From NCBI GenBank assembly GCA_023418435.1, contig JAEZZT010000032.1, positions 1 through 7,550 on the forward strand: DNA of 7,550 nucleotides, written 5' to 3'. The notes under the pieces are model-generated. The model was not told the DNA's origin. It did no database searches and saw only the letters and a program-made list of their open reading frames with translations. Positions 1 through 5,682 of the stretch are shown here, one piece after another (the stretch's first letter is position 1; each line of letters begins with the position of its first letter). Origin of the DNA: Bacillota bacterium. Its GTDB lineage: Bacteria > Bacillota > Negativicutes > Veillonellales > Negativicoccaceae. The position numbers and the translations under genes were made by a program.

Positions 1-75
1 GATGAACCCGCACATTGGCGTTCAATTCTTGCATTGTTCAGTTTTCAAAGAACCGTGTCGCTGTATCCATGCGAC
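1..75 (-). promoter_or_regulatory. rRNA operon leader with boxB-like hairpin and boxA
   Basis: Read on the minus strand, this is the transcribed leader below the promoter at 82-110. A 5-bp stem (GTCGC at 71-75 pairing with GCGAC at 57-61, 9-base loop) is followed by GTTCTTTGAAAACT at 40-53. That matches the boxA antitermination element known from rRNA leaders and spacers of Firmicutes. The order hairpin then boxA is the usual boxB-boxA order, where NusB/NusE and partner factors load to make RNA polymerase termination-resistant. The leader leaves the window at base 1; a 16S rRNA gene probably follows, but this is inferred because no mature rRNA sequence is visible here. Confidence 0.75.
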
Positions 76-81
76 TTGATT

Positions 82-110
82 ATATTAGCACTTGTTTTTT
101 CTCCTGTCAA
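82..110 (-). promoter_or_regulatory. Strong sigma-70/sigmaA promoter, probably rRNA P1-type
   Basis: On the minus strand a perfect TTGACA (-35, 105-110) is separated by exactly 17 bases from TAATAT (-10, 82-87), preceded by TG at -15/-14 (extended -10). Upstream of the -35, bases 111-141 carry T- and A-tracts of the kind that act as UP elements. The predicted start of transcription falls near 74-77, right at the 5' hairpin of the boxA leader. With the boxA downstream this points to an rRNA operon promoter. Core elements are seen directly; the assignment to rRNA is inferred. Confidence 0.8.
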
Positions 111-156
111 GTCTTTTGTATAGAAAAAACGAAAAAACTCAAAAATTTCACACATG

Positions 157-190
157 AAAAAATGCAGCATCTTTTTCTATCGATGCTGCA
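157..190 (-). terminator. Rho-independent terminator after the CDF gene
   Basis: A perfect 9-bp inverted repeat (TGCAGCATC at 163-171 and GATGCTGCA at 182-190) with a 10-base loop is followed on the minus strand by six consecutive T (157-162). It lies 11 bases past the stop codon of the CDF transporter gene. The minus strand has the 3' U-tract, so it terminates leftward transcription, insulating the rRNA promoter that starts about 46 bases further on. Confidence 0.88.
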
Positions 191-201
191 CATGCTTTTC
201 A

Positions 202-1158
202 CTATTCTTCTTCATCCAACTCATAGTCTTTCGCCATCCACTTTTTCGTCCCCGTAAAAGTGATGGTCAACCATTTCTGTACGGATTTTCCGCCCAAGAC
301 CTGATCAATTTCATCGCGTATGCGATCCAAATCGCTAATATCTTGAATCGGATATTTTTTCGCTATTAAGATATCGATCTCGATAAATTCTATCTTGCCA
401 TATCGTTGTACGGAACTTACATAGTCTTTGAAACCGTACTTTTTCATGAACTCGTCCATGACGATATGAACTTGATCATGCAGAGTGCTCGGTGCCATCC
501 CCAAAATCTGTTTGATGGCCGGAACTAAAATGTTAATTGCGACCGGCATCATACTCAACGATAGAATAATCAGTATGACCGGGTCGACATAGAGTCCCAA
601 GTAAGCATAGTCAGTCCGTTCCAGGAAATATGCCAGCAAGAAGCTGACAAACAAACTCGCCGCCAATGCTGCATCAACGAGCCAACTCATATTATCAAAA
701 TGCACCAAGCTGGATTTGAGCTTTTTATTTACTTTTTTTACATAAAAATAGTATCCGGAATTCGTGAATGTAAAGATTACTGCATACACAATCGCCAAAC
801 CGAAGTTCATGTGATGCCCACCGGTAAACACACTGGTAATCCCATTCAATAAAGCGTATACAACAATGATTAATGTAAAACCGCCTTCAGCCGCCAAGAC
901 CAACGGTTCAAATTGCCAATATCCGAACTGAAACTTTTTACTTGATTCGCGGGTCGTCAATTTTGAAGTTAGAATCATCAACATCTTGATGACCACCGCC
1001 ACAAAAGAAAAAATCCCGTCAATCAAAATAGCTTGTGAATGTGTCATCAACCCGAACCAGGTAGCCCCCAAAGCGATCAGCATCATTAGCGCAGCGGACT
1101 GCCACAGTAATTTCTGCTCCAAGCGATCCTTTTCTTCCCAAGTCATCCTCGTGTTCAT
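202..1158 (-). CDS. Cation diffusion facilitator (CDF) family transporter
   Basis: Inner-membrane protein of 318 aa, a usual size for CDF proteins, which export divalent metal ions (Zn, Fe, Mn, Co) in exchange for protons. About six membrane segments are visible (roughly residues 19-37, 42-63, 88-107, 118-140, 160-178, 190-212), followed by a cytoplasmic C-terminal domain of about 100 residues resembling the ZT-dimer domain. Family landmarks are the FGYWQFEPL stretch (77-85, compare the yGy..xE region), ILIDGIFS in TM2 (44-51), SWLVD in TM5 (158-162) and VDP (191-193). The usual metal-site pairs HxxxD/DxxxD appear as D47xxxS51 and S158xxxD162, so metal choice is unclear. The start is ATG with TAGGAG six bases upstream. 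It has its own putative promoter and a terminator; readthrough from the pilus operon is possible. The specific substrate cannot be assigned. Confidence 0.88.
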   Translation of the reverse strand: MNTRMTWEEKDRLEQKLLWQSAALMMLIALGATWFGLMTHSQAILIDGIFSFVAVVIKMLMILTSKLTTRESSKKFQFGYWQFEPLVLAAEGGFTLIIVVYALLNGITSVFTGGHHMNFGLAIVYAVIFTFTNSGYYFYVKKVNKKLKSSLVHFDNMSWLVDAALAASLFVSFLLAYFLERTDYAYLGLYVDPVILIILSLSMMPVAINILVPAIKQILGMAPSTLHDQVHIVMDEFMKKYGFKDYVSSVQRYGKIEFIEIDILIAKKYPIQDISDLDRIRDEIDQVLGGKSVQKWLTITFTGTKKWMAKDYELDEEE

Positions 1159-1229
1159 AAAATCTCCTATAGTTATAGTATTACTCCTTATTATATCACA
1201 CCCTTTATTGTATAAGTATATCTATACAT
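1159..1229 (-). promoter_or_regulatory. AT-rich intergenic region with extended -10 promoter for the CDF gene
   Basis: The minus strand reads TGATATAAT at 1190-1198: a perfect TATAAT (1190-1195) with the TG of an extended -10. The hexamer 17 bases upstream (TACTTA, 1213-1218) matches TTGACA poorly. The start of transcription would fall near 1182-1184, leaving a leader of about 25 bases that contains the CDF ribosome-binding site TAGGAG. No terminator hairpin is visible between the PilO-like stop and this promoter, so the CDF gene may be transcribed both from here and by readthrough. Confidence 0.5.
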
Positions 1230-1691
1230 TTATTTTTTCATTTGCACATGCGCCGTCATTTCACATATGTCCGCATCCGCTAATGGTGAGATATTTTCAA
1301 CGCGAACCGTCGCCCAAGGCGGTCCGCTTTCCCAAGCGTCGACGACTTCCAAGAGTTGGGTGTACGTTCCTTGTAGAGTAAAACTCATCCCCCGGATGTC
1401 CGCCTCCTTGTTTTGATCTTCCCAGGAAATAATTCGCACGGAAGATTTTTCTGCGATCTCAAGCCAAGGTACTCTTGCCGGCTTCTCTCTAAGCCCTTTC
1501 AATAATTCCGCACTTTTCGGAAAACGCAGTTCCTCGCTTGCCAATTCCCGACGGACTGTTTCTTTTTCCATTTGAAAATGATTTACTTCACGCTGCAAGT
1601 AAAATCCGGCAAACAGGAACAGGCAGATCAGTGCTAATTGCCACCAAAGCCTGCTTTCCTTTACTTTACGAAAAATCTCAGTCCGCTTCAT
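1230..1691 (-). CDS. pilO: PilO/GspM-like inner-membrane alignment protein
   Basis: Predicted bitopic membrane protein of 153 aa. A short basic cytoplasmic tail (1-14), one membrane helix (about 16-33), a short coiled segment (34-52) and a small periplasmic alpha/beta domain (about 60-153) follow in the PilO/GspM order. The C-terminal part with TLQGTYTQLLEVVDAWES (105-122) resembles the PilO pattern in which a strand is followed by a Gly-x-Tyr-x-x-Leu helix. PilO pairs with PilN and aligns the pilus base. The chosen ATG at 1691 overlaps the end of the PilMN-like gene by 14 bases; an upstream TTG at 1715 is possible but would add eight poorly motivated residues. It is the last gene of the operon. 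Sequence similarity is weak at residue level; the call rests on topology plus position after the PilN-like domain. Confidence 0.7.
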   Translation of the reverse strand: MKRTEIFRKVKESRLWWQLALICLFLFAGFYLQREVNHFQMEKETVRRELASEELRFPKSAELLKGLREKPARVPWLEIAEKSSVRIISWEDQNKEADIRGMSFTLQGTYTQLLEVVDAWESGPPWATVRVENISPLADADICEMTAHVQMKK

Positions 1692-2946
1692 TCTCTTTTT
1701 CCATATGCAGCACAAATTGACGGCTATCTTTAGCTTTGGCTTTATCCTTGTCCATCCGCATAGTTCCTTTCAGTCCCAATCTTTTTTCCAGATAAAGTTG
1801 CCACTGCTGCACTGCCTTCGTAGACGGACTGAATCCGGTCAACACGATTCTGCCCCCCTCCGAGCCGATTTTCTCCAAGTGCACATTTGCCGGACGACTG
1901 TCTGCAATGACGAGCAATACTTTGGCCCAGGAAAGTCTCTGCTTTTGTGCTCGGTTTTGTACAGCCATGAAGTCCGCCAATTCCTGATTGCGAGAACGCC
2001 AGTCTGCTAATTCCCGTTTCTGTTGTAGGAATAACGGCATCTCCTCTTGCATTAGCCGATACTTGTATGCTTCGGCGCCTACCCATAAGAGAGATACTAC
2101 AAGCAGGACATTCAAAATATAATTGCGGACATTACCTACTCCAAGTGCCGTTGCCGACGATTCCCGCTCTGCCAAGAGAATTTTCAACTCCATGTCGGAA
2201 AGATTCTCTTCCGTGCACTGCAATAGCCCCTGCACTTCTTCCTGCCAGCCGGCCCATTCCGTTCGCCAAGGTGAAATTCTATCGATAGCCAGCCATTCTT
2301 GCCGTACTTTCTCTTCTTCCGCGACCACATGGTATTCGACAAATTCCATCCCCACTTCACGGGCAAGTTCATTTACTTTTTTTCGAACGGAGCGATAGGT
2401 TTCTTCGGCATCTTCCGGACTTGTCAACCACCGTTGCCAGACTTTCCCCTGAAGATACATCACCACCAGCACGGAATTTTCCAAAGGGTAAAATACGACC
2501 GCATTTGTCTCGAACAACAAACGCGCCCATGCATATTCTTCGGGGATGCCAATGATATGAGTGGCGCAAACCTCCGGCGTCTGTTTTCTTTTGTCCACTG
2601 CGACAGCCCAAATATGTTGATGTGTGCTACCATGTCTCTCCACTAAAAAATCAACTGCCGGTGCTGCCAAATCGGGAAACCAATTTTCCATTTCCCATTG
2701 CGCCATACTCGCGAGTTCTTGTCCGGATAGTTGCGGCACAATTTCCTCATGCCAATGCGTCGTCCCGGCCGGCAGAATCAGAACCAAATCTCCCGAATCA
2801 TGACGCCAATTCCTTTCGTTCGCTGAGGATTTCCCCTCTTCTCCCTCAATAAATGCAAGTTCCTTTCCTCTCCAAACAGCCACTTTTTCATTGTCTATCC
2901 TCGCAATGATTTTCGCCTTGGATTTGCGCCCCTGCCACCAATTCAT
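1678..2946 (-). CDS. Fused PilM/GspL-like and PilN-like assembly protein
   Basis: 422 aa. Residues 1-270 are soluble and predicted cytoplasmic, resembling the actin-like PilM / GspL cytoplasmic domain, although I see no clear nucleotide-binding phosphate loops. One membrane helix follows (about 276-292), then a coiled-coil-prone stretch (298-337) and a periplasmic domain (about 340-395) whose SWAKVLLVIADSRPANVHLE segment (339-358) and the following strand-rich GFSPS region match the PilN pattern. A Lys/Asp-rich tail (398-408) precedes the end. This is the GspL arrangement: one polypeptide doing what PilM and PilN do separately, connecting the cytoplasmic ATPase/platform to the periplasmic PilO partner. 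Its ATG overlaps the stop of the GspK/PilX-like gene by four bases (ATGA). The PilN half is more secure than the PilM half. Confidence 0.75.
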   Translation of the reverse strand: MNWWQGRKSKAKIIARIDNEKVAVWRGKELAFIEGEEGKSSANERNWRHDSGDLVLILPAGTTHWHEEIVPQLSGQELASMAQWEMENWFPDLAAPAVDFLVERHGSTHQHIWAVAVDKRKQTPEVCATHIIGIPEEYAWARLLFETNAVVFYPLENSVLVVMYLQGKVWQRWLTSPEDAEETYRSVRKKVNELAREVGMEFVEYHVVAEEEKVRQEWLAIDRISPWRTEWAGWQEEVQGLLQCTEENLSDMELKILLAERESSATALGVGNVRNYILNVLLVVSLLWVGAEAYKYRLMQEEMPLFLQQKRELADWRSRNQELADFMAVQNRAQKQRLSWAKVLLVIADSRPANVHLEKIGSEGGRIVLTGFSPSTKAVQQWQLYLEKRLGLKGTMRMDKDKAKAKDSRQFVLHMEKENEAD

Positions 2947-3347
2947 CCGCGTACCTCTTTGACTTTTACCTTATAAGGAACCGTTTTTTCGACATCAACC
3001 AGCCATCTTATCTTAACAAGCACACGCTCTTTACGAGCAGTGGAAATAATTTGACAACCGTTCTCCCGAGGGGAACAAGAAACTTCCAATACATCTGCTT
3101 GCTCTTCGGGAAATGCCAAGTGCCATACTTGCTCTTCTTCCGGAATTCCTTTATCGGCCAAATATGCCAATGCATAATTCCCGCCACTCTCAGCGGCATA
3201 TCGCAAGCCTGATTTTTGCATATCCAAGGAACCGCTCGCCGACTCGATCCGTAGGTACAATAAAGCCAGGGTAATGACCCCTGCCAAGTAGAGTAAAAAA
3301 ATGATGCTGAAAAAAGAAAAGGATCCCTTGCGGTCAGATGATTTCAT
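2943..3347 (-). CDS. GspK/PilX-like minor pilin
   Basis: 134 aa. A short basic leader ends in Gly8 (MKSSDRKG), followed by a hydrophobic helix (about 9-32), as in class III prepilin signals. Position +5 of the mature chain is Phe rather than Glu, an absence typical of GspK-like and some PilX-like tip pilins. After the helix, SGLRYAAESGGNYALAYL (46-63) fits the A.aAEaG...A...L pattern that follows the helix in PilX/GspK proteins. The protein is much shorter than true GspK (about 300 aa), so PilX-like is the better comparison. It starts with ATG behind TAGGAGAG, overlaps the preceding gene by 14 bases, and overlaps the next by four. Likely part of the pilus initiation/tip complex. Confidence 0.72.
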   Translation of the reverse strand: MKSSDRKGSFSFFSIIFLLYLAGVITLALLYLRIESASGSLDMQKSGLRYAAESGGNYALAYLADKGIPEEEQVWHLAFPEEQADVLEVSCSPRENGCQIISTARKERVLVKIRWLVDVEKTVPYKVKVKEVRG

Positions 3348-3858
3348 AAATCTCTCCTACACGATATACCACTGGCAAAGGAATGATTGCCGTCTCGGAA
3401 AACCACGTTTGGCCTTCATATAGATAGGTATACCGATATCTCACCAGGCCCGACTCTTCAATGGAAAACAAAGTCTGCTCCTCGGTATTCCCCGGTTTCC
3501 ATTGCGGGCTTTGTGCCGTCCCCGTTCCACCCGTCGTAATCGGTTGTTCCTGACCATTGCGCAAGACAAGATACAGGCGTTCTCGTGCAGACAACGCATG
3601 AGGAAGACCATTGGGCAAGAGAAATCGATATTTATTTTTCCTACCCATGGTGGTCTGCGGAGTTGCATTGCGCAAGTATGCATTCATGGTCATCGATACA
3701 AAGCGACTCTCGTCCAACACATGTAAATGAAGAACCAATGTATGCACACCTTGCCAAGTCACCTTTACCATCTGCACGGTTATACTACAGATCAGCGCTG
3801 CCAAAAGCAGTGTCAACAAGTATTCAAAAAGTATCCAGCCCTGTCGTTTGATCAACAC
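3334..3858 (-). CDS. GspJ/PilW-like minor pilin with GTG start
   Basis: 174 aa from the GTG at 3856-3858. This start gives a seven-residue basic leader (MLIKRQG) cut after Gly7, followed by WILFEYLLTLLLAAL with Glu at +5, a proper class III prepilin signal. A textbook AAGGAGG lies four bases upstream. The first in-frame ATG further upstream (3987) would put 43 non-hydrophobic residues before the signal and lies well inside the preceding gene, so it is rejected. After the helix comes a globular domain of about 140 residues containing LDESRFVSMTMNAYLRNAT, similar to the region after the N-terminal helix in GspJ/PilW proteins, and beta-rich sequence to the end. It overlaps the GspI-like gene by 35 bases. 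Trp occupies +1 where Phe is usual. Confidence 0.75.
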   Translation of the reverse strand: MLIKRQGWILFEYLLTLLLAALICSITVQMVKVTWQGVHTLVLHLHVLDESRFVSMTMNAYLRNATPQTTMGRKNKYRFLLPNGLPHALSARERLYLVLRNGQEQPITTGGTGTAQSPQWKPGNTEEQTLFSIEESGLVRYRYTYLYEGQTWFSETAIIPLPVVYRVGEIYEII

Positions 3859-4216
3859 TTTTCCTCCTTGGCAGCCACAAGGTATATCTAAACTCCTCTT
3901 TTTCTCCCTTTCCTTGTACACGATATTCACGAATCCGCTCGTACTTATTTTCATGAATCCGTACAGTAAGCATGATGTTTTGGCCATTCATATTCTTTAT
4001 TTCGGAGCTTTCGGCAGGCCAAACTCCCCGGAGGTAATCTCCTTTCAATTCTTCCACCTTTTCCTGCACTGCAAACCAAAGCAATTGCCTTTCCTGACTT
4101 TTGCCGACTTGTTTCGCTAGAAAAACAGTGCCTGCGGCTATCGTCACAAATAAAAACGCAATCAACAGAAGAATCCACAAAAAGGACGGAAGGATCCAAC
4201 CCGAACGACTCCTCAT
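3824..4216 (-). CDS. GspI/PilV-like minor pilin lacking Glu5
   Basis: 130 aa. MRSRSG leader (cut after Gly6), then a strongly hydrophobic helix (about 7-33) beginning WILPSFLWILLLIAFL. Pro at +4 and Ser at +5 replace the usual Ile and Glu, so the N-methylated-pilin signature is only partly kept. After the helix, LLWFAVQEKVEELKGDYLRG (45-64) resembles the 'Ae.k.EeLk' helix of GspI/PilV proteins. The rest is a small beta-rich domain. Its ATG overlaps the stop of the GspH-like gene by four bases (ATGA), with GAGGA about nine bases upstream. Position between H- and J-like genes matches the H-I-J-K order in T2SS operons. The lack of Glu5 leaves some doubt about whether it is processed normally. 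Confidence 0.68.
   Translation of the reverse strand: MRSRSGWILPSFLWILLLIAFLFVTIAAGTVFLAKQVGKSQERQLLWFAVQEKVEELKGDYLRGVWPAESSEIKNMNGQNIMLTVRIHENKYERIREYRVQGKGEKEEFRYTLWLPRRKSVDQTTGLDTF
3863..3869 (-). promoter_or_regulatory. Ribosome-binding site fixing the GTG start of the GspJ-like gene
   Basis: AAGGAGG on the minus strand, four bases before GTG at 3856-3858. It is one of the best Shine-Dalgarno matches in the window and sits inside the coding end of the preceding gene, so translation of the two is probably coupled. It decides between the GTG and a spurious long N-terminal extension. Confidence 0.8.
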
Positions 4217-4665
4217 GACGCTATCCTCACTCGACCTGTTTGCGCGCTGATAATAATTCTTTTGCGGAGTCCATGCCTATTTTCCAAGACAATTTGATAG
4301 GTGCTTCCCGGCAATCGCACGACGCGGCCATACTCCTGAAAAGTCATTTCGTAATTATTGGGGCTTGCAAAAGAAATCCCTTCCGGCAAAACTTGTCGCT
4401 TTACCAATTTCAATCCCTGCCACACTTCACACTGTCGCTTCCGTCCGTGAACACGAAAAATTCCCACATCCGTTCCCGCACTGCCCCGAGAAATGGACTG
4501 AGCCTGATGAATCATCCCAACCACTTGTTGAGTCGCTAAGTGCAAGCGAAATGCCGTCCACGATTTCTCTCCTTGCCAAGCAATGCCCAGGCCTATAACG
4601 CTTACCAAGGCCAGAACGACCAGGTATTCCATGAGCAGGTATCCCGCTCGCAATTGCCCCTTCAT
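4213..4665 (-). CDS. GspH/FimT-like minor pilin
   Basis: 150 aa from ATG at 4663-4665. Leader MKGQLRAG is cut after Gly8; the mature chain begins YLLMEYLVVLALVSVIG with Glu at +5. Residues after the helix (ATQQVVGMIHQAQSISRGSAG) resemble GspH/FimT, in which this helix leads into a beta-sandwich; the C-terminus is strand-rich and ends with SAQTGRVRIAS, a typical GspH-like ending (G.v....). This start overlaps the peptidase stop as ATGA and follows GGGAGG with a six-base gap; an upstream start at 4701 would lengthen the leader to 20 residues and overlap the peptidase gene further. Tyr at +1 is unusual. Likely a member of the pilus tip/initiation complex. Confidence 0.75.
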   Translation of the reverse strand: MKGQLRAGYLLMEYLVVLALVSVIGLGIAWQGEKSWTAFRLHLATQQVVGMIHQAQSISRGSAGTDVGIFRVHGRKRQCEVWQGLKLVKRQVLPEGISFASPNNYEMTFQEYGRVVRLPGSTYQIVLENRHGLRKRIIISAQTGRVRIAS

Positions 4666-5288
4666 AGCCGGCCTCCCTCTTGCGCGCACCGCATGACCCA
4701 TGTCGCCAGCACCAGAAAAGGGCCGAACGGTATCGGCTCAGATCTTTTCAACGACTTGCACAAATGTCCGAAAAGGGCATAACTCAATCCCAATGTCGCC
4801 GCCAATACCAGCATCCATGCACCATTCAGCGGTTCCAGCCAAGTGGCCAAGCCCATGGCCAAAAGCACATCCCCCAGTCCCATTTTATCGGCAGAAAGAA
4901 AGTACAATATTCCCATCATACTGCCAATCATGATAACCGTGATGACATGTGTCAACCATACATAGTGCCACCAAGCGGCTACTATGCCACCGATTCCCAA
5001 AAGGAAGGAGATCCGAAACGGCAACACGCGATAGCGCCAATCCACCAAAGCAGCACAACAACCGACCAAGTACAGGCACCAAAAGCTCCAGCCGGCATGA
5101 GGATAATGCGCCATTTGCAACCATGCCAGCGCACCGCCACCGACATATGCATACTCCCAAAAATCAGGTCGAATCGGCAAGGGCGGGCGACCGGGCCACC
5201 AAGATGCTCTCTCCAAGCGATAGAGATGGACCCAGCCGGTCACCAACCACGAGATTAGCGGGACAGTCAAAAGAATCCCTACATACAT
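4662..5288 (-). CDS. pilD: Prepilin peptidase (A24 family), short form
   Basis: 208 aa polytopic inner-membrane aspartyl protease that cleaves the class III leaders of the pilins encoded around it. The two catalytic aspartates are visible: D83 in VDWRYRVLP and D140 in the GLGD (137-140) motif, equivalent to the family's GxGD. A conserved-looking IPFGPFL (186-192) lies near the last membrane segment. About six hydrophobic segments are present. The bacterial PilD N-terminal methyltransferase domain with its CxxC...CxxC zinc motif is missing or reduced, so this is a short form; N-methylation of the pilin is not predicted from this protein. The start ATG directly follows the pilin stop (TAAATG), and no strong ribosome-binding site is visible, so translation is probably coupled. 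I chose it as it leaves an N-terminal membrane segment (2-20). Confidence 0.88.
   Translation of the reverse strand: MYVGILLTVPLISWLVTGWVHLYRLERASWWPGRPPLPIRPDFWEYAYVGGGALAWLQMAHYPHAGWSFWCLYLVGCCAALVDWRYRVLPFRISFLLGIGGIVAAWWHYVWLTHVITVIMIGSMMGILYFLSADKMGLGDVLLAMGLATWLEPLNGAWMLVLAATLGLSYALFGHLCKSLKRSEPIPFGPFLVLATWVMRCAQEGGRL
4672..4677 (-). promoter_or_regulatory. Ribosome-binding site fixing the GspH-like start
   Basis: GGGAGG on the minus strand, six bases before the ATG at 4663-4665. It supports the internal Met that yields an eight-residue prepilin leader over the upstream start at 4701. Confidence 0.75.
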
Positions 5289-5669
5289 TTACTTTTTGTT
5301 GCCGAAAGACGAGTACGTCACTCCATCGAACTCACAAGTAACTTCCCCTGTACTTGCCAGCTTCGATGTATCATAAGAACTCCCCGCCGGAGCTTCCGGA
5401 ACAAATTGCAAATATCCTTTTTTCCCATCCTCTGTCGTTACCAAAGCATTCAAGCTTTCCGGATATTTGCCATGATCCACTCGATAAATTTCTACCGCTG
5501 TTCCTATGGTACTGAGCTCCGTTTGTATTTTGGCAACTTTAGCCGTATCGGTGACTCCGGTGAACTTCGGTATTACGATGGTTGCCAAAATGCCGATAAT
5601 AGCAATTACGATCAACAATTCGATCAATGTAAATCCACTTCGTTTTCGTGCGCTACTTTTCCCTGTCAT
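5289..5669 (-). CDS. GspG-like major (pseudo)pilin
   Basis: 126 aa. A 12-residue leader with KRSG precedes the cleavage site, followed by FTLIELLIVIAIIGILATIVIP (13-34), a complete type IV pilin N-terminus with Phe+1 and Glu+5. The mature chain is 114 residues. The segment VDHGKYPESLNALV (64-77) is the GspG/major pseudopilin 'YP..L..L' hallmark, and the chain ends in GVTYSSFGNKK. Only one Cys is present (C112), so there is no disulfide loop as in PilA. It is the best-conserved pilin here and has the best ribosome-binding site of the operon (TAAGGAGG, 5675-5682, five bases from ATG), in keeping with a high-abundance subunit. Together with PilC and the peptidase it defines a pilus/pseudopilus filament; ComGC-type function in DNA uptake is a third possibility. 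Confidence 0.88.
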   Translation of the reverse strand: MTGKSSARKRSGFTLIELLIVIAIIGILATIVIPKFTGVTDTAKVAKIQTELSTIGTAVEIYRVDHGKYPESLNALVTTEDGKKGYLQFVPEAPAGSSYDTSKLASTGEVTCEFDGVTYSSFGNKK

Positions 5670-5674
5670 ATGAG

Positions 5675-5682
5675 CCTCCTTA
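5675..5682 (-). promoter_or_regulatory. Very strong ribosome-binding site of the major pilin
   Basis: TAAGGAGG on the minus strand, five bases before the pilin ATG. It overlaps the TAA stop of the PilC gene, so the stop codon itself is part of the element. Its strength next to weaker sites in the operon fits the need for many pilin copies. Confidence 0.75.

Noticed and set aside
15..369. Two plus-strand open frames covering the rRNA leader and the terminator
   Set aside because: They cross the promoter, the boxA and the terminator hairpin and encode no recognisable protein.
1210..1227. Inverted repeat GTATA...TATAC in the pilus-CDF gap as a possible terminator
   Set aside because: Only a 5-bp AT-rich stem and no T-tract follows; too weak for a terminator.
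1692..1715. Upstream TTG start extending the PilO-like protein by eight residues
   Set aside because: TTG start without a clear ribosome-binding site; the downstream ATG gives the expected short basic tail before the membrane helix.
4666..4701. N-terminal extension of the GspH-like protein from 4701
   Set aside because: It would give an over-long leader and deepen overlap with the peptidase gene; the internal ATG has a strong ribosome-binding site and an ATGA overlap.
4680..5258. Long plus-strand open frame opposite the prepilin peptidase gene
   Set aside because: It is antisense to a gene with catalytic motifs, has low-complexity basic/Gln/His/Pro-rich composition typical of shadow frames, and shows no recognisable domain.
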